Positions 26,590 through 34,841 of a stretch of 49,870 nt of DNA are shown here, in pieces. The notes below the pieces were generated by a model. That model worked only from the letters and a program-made list of their open reading frames with translations. It was not told where the DNA came from and did not search any database. The translations under genes and the position numbers were made by a program. The stretch lies in the NCBI GenBank assembly GCA_002364735.1, contig DEZB01000044.1, forward strand, positions 48,793-98,662, given 5' to 3'. Within the stretch, counting starts at the first letter, position 1; each line of letters begins with the position of its first letter. The stretch is from Bacteroidales bacterium UBA3143. Its GTDB lineage: Bacteria > Bacteroidota > Bacteroidia > Bacteroidales > Dysgonomonadaceae.

Positions 26590-26794
26590 ACAAAACTCAC
26601 TCCACCTACAAGTTTCTGCTTTTGTAGTGTACAGAAGTTGCTCCATGTACAAGGTCTTACTTTTGTAGTGTACAGAAGTTGCTTCTTTAACAAGTTTTCT
26701 CTTCCGTAGACTACAGAAGTTGTTCCCTTAACAAGTTTTCTCTTCTGTAGACTACAGAAGCTACTCCATGTACATGGACCTACTTTTGTAGTGT
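26590..26794. repeat. 41-bp tandem palindrome array (5 units)
   Basis: Five head-to-tail units with an exact 41-bp period; the ACAG that starts a unit recurs at 26631, 26672, 26713 and 26754. The first unit is degenerate and the array stops abruptly after GTGT at 26794. Each junction carries a dyad, perfect in CTTCTGTAGACTACAGAAG (26742-26760). The intervening ~22 bp come in two flavours: an outer type with CCATGTACAAGG or CCATGTACATGG (itself palindromic) and an inner type with TTAACAAGTTTTCTCTT. The spacers are related to each other, which rules out CRISPR. Confidence 0.85.
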
Positions 26795-27021
26795 TATGAT
26801 GACACTTTAAAAACATTTTATTAGCTAACAAGCAGTCATTTGTAACTTATTATACGAATATGTTACATATATTCACAATAGGTGTTTTTATAATATACTT
26901 ATTTTAAAGCAATTTGAGTATAATCTTAAAGAGTAGTAAGTTGAAGGTTGAAAGTATTGATTAATTCTTAATAAACAGTAATTCACTAACACCTACCCCC
27001 CTCTGTTTGTCCTTTAAGTGA

Positions 27022-27051
27022 GAATAAGTCGGAATAAGTGGAAATAAGTGG
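27022..27051. repeat. Three 10-bp direct repeats
   Basis: GAATAAGTCG, GAATAAGTGG and AAATAAGTGG occur head to tail. No function is evident. Confidence 0.55.
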
Positions 27052-27230
27052 GAGTGCTTTAAAACCAACATGTTACAAGCATGCAAAAAGTCATTATTCT
27101 TCATAGATAATCGTGAATCAAGCTAATATTGTTAATTATTACTTACGCCATATTTCTATCAGTCTCTATATGTGTAAGATGTTTTTAAAAACTGCTTGCA
27201 AATTAATAAAATTTTTGAGACGATTTGTCC

Positions 27231-27261
27231 TTTGGCAACAGACAGCATAAGCCTATTTTTG
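27231..27261 (+). promoter_or_regulatory. Promoter of the DUF6261-like gene
   Basis: TTTG (27231-27234), 19 bp, then TATTTTTG (27254-27261) exactly match the Bacteroidota consensus. Transcription would begin near 27268, leaving a leader of about 120 nt before the ATG at 27389. The leader holds a small CCG/CGG hairpin but no recognisable riboswitch. Confidence 0.72.
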
Positions 27262-27388
27262 TTACGTCTCAAATCCGAAAGTCGGAAGAGATGCACAACC
27301 TTTGAAATATCCAAAAAGATGACACATGAAAGTCTTTTTCGATAAAAATCAAATAGTGCTTTAAAATTATTTTAAAAATTATTTAACA

Positions 27389-28270
27389 ATGAGAATTCAA
27401 ACAATTCCATTTAGTAGATTGCTTAAACTGGAAGTACCCCAGTTAGCAAAGTTAGTGTTAGGGATAGTTGAAAAACACAGTCCCGAAAGTTTATTAATTG
27501 AAAAGGCTTTTAATGATTTCGACTTATTGAAGCCAGAAATTGAAAGTCTGATTGTAGGCTACGGACCTCACCCGTTGACTCCACGTATTGGTGCAGAGCG
27601 CCAAAAACGTCTACTGTATGCCACCTCCATCTCTTTTCAAATAAGGGGATTGGTAAGGGGTTACATAAACGGTACGGAAGAGTCGGTGGAGTTGGCCAAG
27701 CAAGCAGTAAATCTTTATCTTCTCAATTTGAGAGCGACCAATGAGGAAATTATCAATGAAAAGATTGATCAATTTCTGAGTGGAATTGACGCCAATGAGG
27801 AGTTAGAGAATGCCATGTTGGCCTTAGGTTTTTCGCCCTACATTGATGAGTTGAGAAGTGCTCATAGCACCCTCAAAGAGCTTGTGAGAATGCGTAATGC
27901 CTCTATTTCGAAACGTCCTAAAGGGGTCACTCCCGTGTCAATCAAGTCTATTCTTGAAGGCATTAAGCAATTGTTTAATCGTATTGCTTCTGCCAAGTTG
28001 GACAATAAGGAATTGGATTACAATCCTCTTATTAGCGAATTGAATGAAACATTGATCCGCTATGCCAGTCTTATTAAGACGAGAGAGTCTATTATTAAAA
28101 AGAAAAAGGAGACTCCAGTCATCGAGGATGGTGCGACAGAGCTCACAGGTATGATGCGCAACATGCGTGTTATAAATCTGGGTGATTTTGATCAAAGTAT
28201 GGATCAAAAAAAGGCAGATGCGTCGTCGTCAAAACCATCGCAACTGCCTCATGAAAGCAATGAGGCTTAG
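27389..28270 (+). CDS. DUF6261-like hypothetical protein
   Basis: 293-aa, mostly helical, cytoplasmic protein without signal peptide or membrane segment. It resembles Bacteroidota proteins annotated DUF6261 (start MRIQTIPFSRLLKLEVPQLA, then the SPYIDELRSAHSTLKELVRMRNAS region); I am recalling this, not searching it. The C-terminus is charged and low-complexity (KKKKETPVIEDG, ending in a Ser/Gln/Pro-rich tail). It has its own promoter and a strong terminator, so it is a single-gene unit. It is flanked upstream by a tandem palindrome array; whether that matters is unknown. No function can be assigned. Confidence 0.72.
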   Translation: MRIQTIPFSRLLKLEVPQLAKLVLGIVEKHSPESLLIEKAFNDFDLLKPEIESLIVGYGPHPLTPRIGAERQKRLLYATSISFQIRGLVRGYINGTEESVELAKQAVNLYLLNLRATNEEIINEKIDQFLSGIDANEELENAMLALGFSPYIDELRSAHSTLKELVRMRNASISKRPKGVTPVSIKSILEGIKQLFNRIASAKLDNKELDYNPLISELNETLIRYASLIKTRESIIKKKKETPVIEDGATELTGMMRNMRVINLGDFDQSMDQKKADASSSKPSQLPHESNEA

Positions 28271-28323
28271 TACTTCTTGTGTAATTTCTTAATTTAATTT
28301 ACCAGATTAAATTATGCTTGTCA

Positions 28324-28352
28324 GCCCCAATTCATGTGATTGGGGCTTTTTT
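28324..28352 (+). terminator. Rho-independent terminator of the DUF6261-like gene
   Basis: GCCCCAAT (28324-28331) pairs with ATTGGGGC (28339-28346), followed by six T. This is a textbook intrinsic terminator, 53 bp after the stop codon. Confidence 0.88.
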
Positions 28353-28414
28353 GGCGCCCAACCACATCTGTTTTGCAAATGTAGTATACTTTATGATAAT
28401 ATGAAATAAATGTT

Positions 28415-29302
28415 CTATTTTTCTTTTATCAAAATAATTTCTTTCGTTGTTTTTGTAGCTCCTTCTTTAGAAACAAGATCACCATCAGGTTGATAACCAT
28501 AATCAGGCATACTTAATTGACTTAAGTCCAATATTTGCAGGTTTTTAGAAGATGTTATTGAGGCGAATTTATTTAGAAATATAACAGGTGTTTTTGATTG
28601 ATAATAAGGATGTGTAGGGGTTTTTAATACAATCAATTCTACATGCTTTTTTTGGCAAAGTGAAATTATTTTATCGAAGTGATCAATATTGAGATTTGAA
28701 AAAGAATAAGGCTGTTCATTCGTTTTATATTGAAAATTCAATCTTATGTCCATGGAGCTTTCGTCCGCTGATACTTTGTTGTGTGTATTGTCAAAACCGC
28801 CTTGGAAAGTATTTTTATTGATCCACGTCTTTGCTGCCGATTTTATGAGAGAAAACATAAAACTGGGGAGTTGCTTAAAGTTGCACTTTATCACCTGTAG
28901 CTGCTCTCTAATAGGCAATATAAAGAAGTAGTTGGAGGCTATTTCTAATGAATATTTACCAGAAATGTACTGGTCGTAATACGCCGATATGTTGTGATAG
29001 CTAAATCCTAAATAAACAGTAGTGATATTTGGATTTTTTTTTAGGAGCTGTTTTATTTTGTAGTATGAAAAATATGTAGATTCTGAACTGTTTCCCATAT
29101 TCAAACTATTGAAGAGTTGGATGTCGTCAATAGCATATCTCACATGCGAATCACCCACAAATATCTTTTCTATTGTTTTATCTACTTGAAAAGATTTTGC
29201 TTTGAAAGTAGTAGCTATTAGAAACAAAATAAATGAAATGAAAACTACAACAAATAATATAAGTGTATGTCTAAATAAGTTTTGCGCAGAAAATATTTGC
29301 AT
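28415..29302 (-). CDS. Membrane-anchored SGNH/GDSL-like protein, possibly inactive
   Basis: 295-aa protein with one N-terminal membrane helix (LILFVVVFISFILFLIATTF, about residues 14-33) and a periplasmic domain. The block FVGDSHVRYAIDD near residue 48 carries the Gly-Asp-Ser of SGNH/DltD-like hydrolases and acyltransferases. The usual C-terminal DxxH block (commonly SDHLNxKGA) appears as DGDLVSKEGA, where the catalytic His is replaced by Asp. It may therefore be a pseudoenzyme or use a different triad. Such proteins often accompany an MBOAT acyltransferase, but none is in this window. It faces the DUF6261-like gene convergently. Confidence 0.68.
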   Translation of the reverse strand: MQIFSAQNLFRHTLILFVVVFISFILFLIATTFKAKSFQVDKTIEKIFVGDSHVRYAIDDIQLFNSLNMGNSSESTYFSYYKIKQLLKKNPNITTVYLGFSYHNISAYYDQYISGKYSLEIASNYFFILPIREQLQVIKCNFKQLPSFMFSLIKSAAKTWINKNTFQGGFDNTHNKVSADESSMDIRLNFQYKTNEQPYSFSNLNIDHFDKIISLCQKKHVELIVLKTPTHPYYQSKTPVIFLNKFASITSSKNLQILDLSQLSMPDYGYQPDGDLVSKEGATKTTKEIILIKEK

Positions 29303-29462
29303 GATAACTATCCCTCCACTCCTTCCATTTTATTTTAAATCATAACATTGTGATGTATAGAAAGTTTGTTTTGTTTTGAAATTGCAACATGTTTGTGTTT
29401 TTGAAAGATTCATTTTAAAATCTCAGAATTGTACTAAGCTCTCTCATTATTCATTTTTTTGC

Positions 29463-29470
29463 TATCTTTG
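29463..29470 (+). promoter_or_regulatory. -7 box upstream of bcp
   Basis: TATCTTTG matches TAnnTTTG and lies 35 bp before the bcp start. No good TTTG is found at the -33 spacing, so the promoter is only partly supported. Confidence 0.5.
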
Positions 29471-29505
29471 GAACTCAAAACAGAAACAAACGAATTAAAC
29501 AAATT

Positions 29506-29973
29506 ATGGCTTTAATAAAAGGTGACAAAATACCCGAATTATTAGGAATAGATCAAGATGGAAATGAGGTACACGCAAGTGAATATGCAGGAAAAAATTT
29601 AGTGCTTTATTTTTATCCAAAAAACAATACGCCAGGATGTACTGCTCAAGCTTGTAGTCTGAAAGATGGCAACACTGAGTTGCTTAAAGCAGGTTATCAA
29701 ATATTAGGTGTAAGTGTTGATAACGAAAGTTCACATCAAAAGTTTATTAAGAAATACAATCTACCTTTCCGCTTAATAGCAGATACTGATAAGAAGTTGG
29801 TTGAAGAGTTTGGAGTATGGCAAGAGAAAACCATGATGGGTAAAAAATATATGGGTACTATTCGTACAACTTTCGTGGTGGACGAAAAAGGAGAAATTAT
29901 TCATGTCATCTCGGGTAGAGCAGTGAACACAAAAGAGCATGCAGACCAAATATTGGAATTGGAGTTAAACTAA
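29506..29973 (+). CDS. bcp: Thiol peroxidase Bcp (PrxQ-type peroxiredoxin)
   Basis: 155-aa thioredoxin-fold peroxidase that reduces hydrogen peroxide and organic hydroperoxides. The active site is PGCTAQACSLKD (about residues 43-54): Cys45 is the peroxidatic cysteine, and the second cysteine five residues later (Cys50) is the PrxQ resolving position. Other family blocks are LYFYPKNNTPGCT, GVSVDNESSHQKFIKKYNLPFRLIAD and TFVVDEKGEI. It lies 81 bp before recA on the same strand, and the two may be cotranscribed, which would couple peroxide defence to DNA repair. Confidence 0.95.
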   Translation: MALIKGDKIPELLGIDQDGNEVHASEYAGKNLVLYFYPKNNTPGCTAQACSLKDGNTELLKAGYQILGVSVDNESSHQKFIKKYNLPFRLIADTDKKLVEEFGVWQEKTMMGKKYMGTIRTTFVVDEKGEIIHVISGRAVNTKEHADQILELELN

Positions 29974-30054
29974 CTTCAAACGCTTACTCCATATAAAACT
30001 ATTAGAACATAAAAAAAATAAGTTGAAATATTAATCATCAAATCAAGATATACT

Positions 30055-31071
30055 ATGGCTGAAGAGAAAGAAAACAAAGTGACAACAGAGAAACAAAAAG
30101 CTTTGCGCGCTACGATGGACAAAATCGAAAAAACCTATGGCAAAGGTTCGATTATGAAAATGGGAGACGAGGAAGTTGTAGAAACATTAGTAATTCCATC
30201 TGGTTCCATTGCACTCAATGTAGCTTTGGGGGTGGGTGGTTATCCGCGTGGTAGGGTAATTGAAATATATGGTCCTGAATCGTCGGGTAAAACAACCCTT
30301 GCAATTCATGCAATTGCTGAGGCTCAAAAATTGGGCGGTATTGCTGCGTTTATAGATGCCGAACATGCATTCGATCGATTTTATGCTGAAAAATTGGGTG
30401 TGAACATAGATGAATTGCTAATTTCCCAACCAGGTAGTGGAGAGGAAGCTTTAGAAATTACTGAACAATTGATCCGCTCATCGGCAGTAGATATTGTGGT
30501 GATTGACTCAGTTGCGGCACTAACTCCTAAAGCTGAGCTTGAAGGTGAGATGGGAGATTCTAAAATGGGATTGCAAGCACGACTCATGTCACAAGCGCTA
30601 AGAAAGTTAACTGCAACAATTAGTAAAACTAACACAACGTGTATGTTTATTAATCAGTTGCGCGAAAAGATTGGTGTAATGTTTGGAAATCCTGAGACAA
30701 CTACAGGTGGTAATGCATTAAAGTTTTACTCATCTGTTCGTTTGGATATCAGACGTGCTGGTGCGCTAAAGGATGGCGAAACCATATTGGGTAACCAGAC
30801 GCGTGTGAAAGTAGTAAAAAACAAAGTTGCTCCTCCTTTCCGTAAAGCAGAGTTTGATATATTGTATGGCGAAGGTATTTCGCGTTTGGGTGAAATAGTA
30901 GATTTAGGATCTGATTTAGGAATCATCAAAAAAAGTGGTTCGTGGTACAGTTACCAAGATACAAAACTGGGACAAGGACGCGAAGCAGCAAAAACCAGTA
31001 TTAAGGATAATCCTGAGTTGAGCGAAGAGCTTGAAAAGCTTATTTTTGAAGCCTTAAAGGAAAAGAAATAA
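30055..31071 (+). CDS. recA: Recombinase RecA
   Basis: 338-aa ATP-dependent strand-exchange protein and SOS co-protease. Walker A is GPESSGKT (73-80), followed by IDAEHAFD, Walker B VDIVVIDSVAALTPKAE, loop L1 (EGEMGDSKMGLQARLMSQALRK region), and INQLREKIGVMFGNPETTTGG near 205, which includes loop L2. The short acidic C-terminus is present. No LexA-type operator is recognisable upstream, and lexA is not in the window. A clear terminator follows. Confidence 0.98.
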   Translation: MAEEKENKVTTEKQKALRATMDKIEKTYGKGSIMKMGDEEVVETLVIPSGSIALNVALGVGGYPRGRVIEIYGPESSGKTTLAIHAIAEAQKLGGIAAFIDAEHAFDRFYAEKLGVNIDELLISQPGSGEEALEITEQLIRSSAVDIVVIDSVAALTPKAELEGEMGDSKMGLQARLMSQALRKLTATISKTNTTCMFINQLREKIGVMFGNPETTTGGNALKFYSSVRLDIRRAGALKDGETILGNQTRVKVVKNKVAPPFRKAEFDILYGEGISRLGEIVDLGSDLGIIKKSGSWYSYQDTKLGQGREAAKTSIKDNPELSEELEKLIFEALKEKK

Positions 31072-31111
31072 CCTAAGTGAAGAATGACAGTGTGTTAGAC
31101 TGAAATAATAT

Positions 31112-31149
31112 AAAACGAAATTGCAGAAGTGTGGTTTCGTTTTGTTTTT
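31112..31149 (+). terminator. Rho-independent terminator of recA
   Basis: AAAACGAAA (31112-31120) pairs with TTTCGTTTT (31135-31143) and is followed by GTTTTTT. It lies 41 bp after the recA stop. The stem is AT-rich with a 14-nt loop. Confidence 0.7.
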
Positions 31150-31205
31150 TGGTTTAATGATAATAAAACATTTGAAGGTAAGATGTTTACCTATGTTGGC
31201 TTTAT

Positions 31206-31503
31206 AAATGCTAAGAAACAACAGGTCGCACCATACGGCGCTTATGTGGATATTGTAAATGACGTACTACAGACAGGTCGCTCCTACTGGAGCTTCAATG
31301 CGACTACTTTATTAGCATACTCTGATTCTACAGACATCAAAAAATCTATAGTTATTTGACAAATTAATAAAAACAGAACAAAGGTGATAGTGAACAGATT
31401 TTTGAATATAGTAGTACGTGGTGCTCCAGAGGAGCAACACTGTCTGTAGCAAGATGCTTGAATGTGCGTGTCAAAGCGCCGTAGGTGCGTCCTGTTCTTC
31501 TTG
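31206..31503. repeat. REPIN/MITE-like inverted-repeat element, copy 1
   Basis: About 298 bp. The left arm (from CAGGTCGCACCATACGGCGC near 31223 to CTGGAGC near 31293) and the right arm (from GTGCTCCAGAGGAGC near 31421 to GCGCCGTAGGTGCGTCCTG near 31494) are imperfect reverse complements over about 75 bp. They flank an AT-rich centre of roughly 120 bp. Each arm contains shorter hairpins, such as TGCTCC-AGA-GGAGCA at 31422-31436. It is nearly identical to copy 3. Open frames across it are not genes. Confidence 0.85.
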
Positions 31504-31544
31504 TAGTTATAACAAAGTGACAGCAGAAACATTACAATATAGTG

Positions 31545-31706
31545 CTACAGACAGGTCGCTCCTACTGGAGCTTCAATGCGACTACTTTATTAGCATACTA
31601 TGATTTTACAGACATTAAAAAAGTCTATAGTTATTTGACAAATTAATAAAAACAGAACAAAGGTGATAGTGAGCAGATTTTTGAATATAGTAGTACTTGG
31701 TGCTCC
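31545..31706. repeat. REPIN/MITE-like element, copy 2 (truncated)
   Basis: About 162 bp corresponding to the inner left arm and the AT-rich centre of copy 1. It starts at CTACAGACAGG and ends at GGTGCTCC, i.e. inside the first hairpin of the right arm. The outer half of the left arm and nearly all of the right arm are missing, so it is a deletion derivative. Confidence 0.8.
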
Positions 31707-31780
31707 GTAGATTGCAACGTTTTATATAAGTTGAAAGTATGTCATTTGAAATCAAATGTTTTAAATGGGGTTTATTTATC

Positions 31781-32079
31781 AAATGCTAAGAAACAACAGG
31801 TCGCACCATACGGCGCTTGGGGTGGATCTTGTAAATGACGTACTACGGACAGGTCGCTCCTACTTGAGCTTCAATGCGACTACTTTATTGGCATACTCTG
31901 ATTATATCAGCATTAAAACGTCTATAGTAATTTGACAAATTAATAAAAACAGAACAAAGGTGATAGTGAACAGATTTTTGAATATAGTAGTACGTGGTGC
32001 TCCAGAGGAGCAACACTGTCTGTAGCAAGATGCTTGAATGTGCGTGTCAAAGCGCCGTAGGTGCGTCCTGTCCTTCTTG
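31781..32079. repeat. REPIN/MITE-like inverted-repeat element, copy 3
   Basis: A 299-bp full-length copy in the same orientation as copy 1, differing by scattered substitutions and small indels. It ends 71 bp before the ATG of the Y1 transposase gene, which is the best candidate for the enzyme that spread it. Confidence 0.85.
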
Positions 32080-32150
32080 ATTTTGCAACAAAATAACATT
32101 TATGAAATAACCATTTTCTCTAAAAATAACAACTAAAACAAATAAATAAT

Positions 32151-32612
32151 ATGGCAAATACTTACTCACAAATATACATACATATTGTTTTCGTTGTTCA
32201 GGGTAGATTAAACCTTATTCCTAAGCAACACAGAGAGGAGCTACATAAAATTATGACTGGCATTATTAGCAAACGCAATCAAAAGCTAATTTCAATTTTC
32301 GCAATGCCAGACCACGTTCATGCTCTCGTAGGATTACGACCAAGTATGGCAGTGTCAGATTTGGTTAGAGACATAAAAGCTGGATCATCAAAATATATCA
32401 CACAAAAAAGATGGGTAAAAGGGAAGTTTAGTTGGCAGGAAGGTCATGGTTCATTTTCGCATTCTAAAAGCCAAATAAGCCAGGTTGCAAACTATATTTT
32501 GAGCCAAGAAGAGCATCACAGTAAAAGAATATTCAAAGAAGAATATTTGGACATGCTTGAAAAATTTGAAATTGAATATGACGAGAAATTTCTTTTTGAA
32601 TGGATAGAGTAA
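32151..32612 (+). CDS. IS200/IS605-type Y1 (HUH) transposase, RAYT-like
   Basis: 153-aa single-strand DNA transposase of the TnpA/Y1 superfamily. The HUH motif is AMPDHVHALVG (His55, His57) and the nucleophile is Tyr115 in QVANYILSQEEHH. Other blocks are YIHIVFVVQGR, LVRDIKAGSSKYI and FSWQEGHGSFSHS, all typical. No TnpB accompanies it. Its position immediately next to three copies of a palindromic non-coding repeat matches the arrangement of REP-associated tyrosine transposases. It could instead be an ordinary IS200-like element that inserted beside repeats. The frame is intact. Confidence 0.9.
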   Translation: MANTYSQIYIHIVFVVQGRLNLIPKQHREELHKIMTGIISKRNQKLISIFAMPDHVHALVGLRPSMAVSDLVRDIKAGSSKYITQKRWVKGKFSWQEGHGSFSHSKSQISQVANYILSQEEHHSKRIFKEEYLDMLEKFEIEYDEKFLFEWIE

Positions 32613-32819
32613 TAAGCAAATCCTAAAGAGACTCTTTTTTAACTCTATTAAAATTGCCTACTTGGAGTTGGCTTACTCACATCAAATAAAAATATACAAA
32701 CACAAATAGTTGAACACATTCGATATAAAATAGTGAGTTAAACATATTTTATGCAATGAACTATTTGCATCATTTAAAGTTATTCACATAAATAGATTTA
32801 CGAAAACGTTATAATAATT

Positions 32820-34808
32820 ATGATTAACACCACCCACAAACACGAAGAGTTAAGAAAAGAGATTAAATACCTTAAACTCCTCTCTAAATCATTCCCAACC
32901 ATAGCATCGGCAAGTACTGAGATTATTAATCTGAAAGCTATATTACATTTGCCGAAAGGAACGGAACATTTTTTGGCAGATATTCATGGTGAAGCTGAAG
33001 CTTTTCAACATGTCCTGAAAAATGCCTCGGGAACTATTCGCACTAAGGTGGATGAGATATTTGGTCAAACATTGCGCGATAGTCAGAAAAAGGAATTGTG
33101 CACACTTATATATTATCCGTACGAAAAACTACGATTAACAAAGCAAATCGAAACCAACATGTCTGAGTGGTACGTGGTGACCCTGAATAAACTGGTGAGA
33201 GTGCTTGACAATGTTGCTTCCAAATATACACGATCGAAAGTACGTAAATCTTTGCCACCCAAATATGAGTATATTATTCAGGAATTGCTGCATGAATCAA
33301 CCGTAAATCGTCACAAATCAGAGTATATTAGTGTAATTATCAATTCCATTATTTCTACGGGAAGTGCTGATGAATTTATTGCCGCCATTTGTCAGGCTAT
33401 TCAACGTTTGGTGATAGACCATTTGCACATTGTAGGCGATGTGTTTGATAGAGGCGATGGTGCGCATCTCATAATGGATACTTTGTGCGATTACCATAAT
33501 TTTGACTTTCAGTGGGGCAATCATGATATATTATGGATGGGTGCTGCCGTTGGCAACAAAGCCTCGATGGCAAACTTATTACGTATTGCAATGCGGTACG
33601 GAAACTTAACAACACTGGAAGATGGTTATGCCATTAATTTGCTCCCTCTGGCACGTTTCTCGATGGAAGTGTATGACAAAGATCCATGCACAGAGTTTCA
33701 ACCCAAGCTTTTATCGAACGACAAAACATACGACGATAAGTCGATTGAGTTGTTGAGTCAAATGCAGAAAGCGATATCTGTGATACAGTTCAAATTGGAA
33801 TACGAAATAATAAACCGTCGTCCAGAGTTTGAAATGGAGGAGAGGAACTTATTACATCGTATCAATTTTGATAAGAGCATTATCACCTTGCCTGATGGGA
33901 GTGAACACCCAATGAAAGACATGAACTTCCCAACCATTGACCCAAAAGATCCTTATAAATTGACGGACGATGAAAGCGAGTTGGTCGAAAAATTGATGCA
34001 CTCTTTTATGCAGAGCGAAAAACTGAAGAAACATTTGAACTGTCTTTATTCAAAAGGTAGTATGTACCTTACTATTAATCAAAACCTGTTGTATCACGCC
34101 TCTATACCTCTCGACGAAAGTGGACAGTTTAAGAAAATAACCATTCAAGGGAAGGACTATTCTGGTAAACTATTTATGGATAAAGTGGATAGATTGGTGC
34201 GAACAGCCTATTTTGAGAAAGAAGATCATGAAACCAGAATGTTTGCTTTAGACTATATGTGGTATTTGTGGTGCGGAAAAAACTCCCCTCTTTTTGATAA
34301 AAGCAGCATGACTACTTTCGAGCGATACTTTATTGAAGACAAAGCAACTCATGCAGAAGAGAAGGGGAATTACTTTAAATTTCAAAACCAAAGAGAGACA
34401 TGCGAGATGATTCTGAAAGAATTTGGATTGGAAGGTCGTGACACGCACATTATTAACGGACATGTACCAGTGAAAGCTGCCAAAGGAGAAAAACCAATGC
34501 GTGCCGATGGAAAACTAATTGTAATAGATGGAGGTTTTTCGCGTGCCTACCACTCTTCAACTGGAATTGCTGGCTATACACTTATCTTCAATTCGCAGGG
34601 CATTCAATTGGTGCAACATGAGCCCTTTGAATCGGCCAAATCAGTTATTGAAAAAGGAAGCGACATACAGTCGGTTAGTGTAGTGCGTGAGTTTATTTCG
34701 CATAGAATGTTAGTAAAAGACACTGACAATGGGAAGATATTGGCAGATCAGGTGAAGGATCTGAAAAAACTATTGGATGCCTACCGTTTGGGATTGATCA
34801 AAGAATAA
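32820..34808 (+). CDS. fbp: Fructose-1,6-bisphosphatase, class III
   Basis: 662-aa gluconeogenic phosphatase of the class III type known from Firmicutes and Bacteroidota, unrelated to class I FBPases. The calcineurin-like metal-binding motifs are visible: ADIHGE (53-58), GDVFDRGDGAH (about 206) and QWGNHDILWMGAA (about 231). Later conserved segments are LYHASIPLDE, MDYMWYLWCGKNSPLF and INGHVPVKAAKGEKP...VIDGGFSRAYHSSTGIAG. Length is normal. The upstream 207-bp gap shows no exact consensus promoter. A DUF4954 gene starts 33 bp downstream and is probably cotranscribed. Confidence 0.96.
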   Translation: MINTTHKHEELRKEIKYLKLLSKSFPTIASASTEIINLKAILHLPKGTEHFLADIHGEAEAFQHVLKNASGTIRTKVDEIFGQTLRDSQKKELCTLIYYPYEKLRLTKQIETNMSEWYVVTLNKLVRVLDNVASKYTRSKVRKSLPPKYEYIIQELLHESTVNRHKSEYISVIINSIISTGSADEFIAAICQAIQRLVIDHLHIVGDVFDRGDGAHLIMDTLCDYHNFDFQWGNHDILWMGAAVGNKASMANLLRIAMRYGNLTTLEDGYAINLLPLARFSMEVYDKDPCTEFQPKLLSNDKTYDDKSIELLSQMQKAISVIQFKLEYEIINRRPEFEMEERNLLHRINFDKSIITLPDGSEHPMKDMNFPTIDPKDPYKLTDDESELVEKLMHSFMQSEKLKKHLNCLYSKGSMYLTINQNLLYHASIPLDESGQFKKITIQGKDYSGKLFMDKVDRLVRTAYFEKEDHETRMFALDYMWYLWCGKNSPLFDKSSMTTFERYFIEDKATHAEEKGNYFKFQNQRETCEMILKEFGLEGRDTHIINGHVPVKAAKGEKPMRADGKLIVIDGGFSRAYHSSTGIAGYTLIFNSQGIQLVQHEPFESAKSVIEKGSDIQSVSVVREFISHRMLVKDTDNGKILADQVKDLKKLLDAYRLGLIKE

Positions 34809-34841
34809 GGGTGTTTGAAAATATATTTAAAAAAATTACCG

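Larger units (their letters stand above)
26488..27230. other. Long intergenic region between lacI and the DUF6261-like gene
   Basis: Non-coding AT-rich DNA between divergent promoters. It contains the 41-bp tandem array (26590-26794) and three 10-bp direct repeats at 27022-27051, both listed separately. A 105-codon open frame across the array (26514-26831, minus) is a by-product of the repeats: the 41-bp period is not a multiple of three and no protein repeat results. Confidence 0.6.

Noticed and set aside
26590..26794. Possible CRISPR array
   Set aside because: The period is regular, but the spacers are themselves repeated in two types, repeats are degenerate, and no cas genes are present.
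26514..26831. 105-codon open frame over the tandem array
   Set aside because: It arises from non-coding repeats; the 41-bp period shifts the frame each unit, so no repeated peptide results.
31129..32099. Several short open frames after recA
   Set aside because: They lie inside the inverted-repeat elements, are duplicated with the DNA repeats, and have no protein features.
32625..32640. AAAGAG/CTCTTT followed by T run after the Y1 transposase
   Set aside because: The palindrome has no room for a loop, so only about four base pairs can form; not a reliable terminator.
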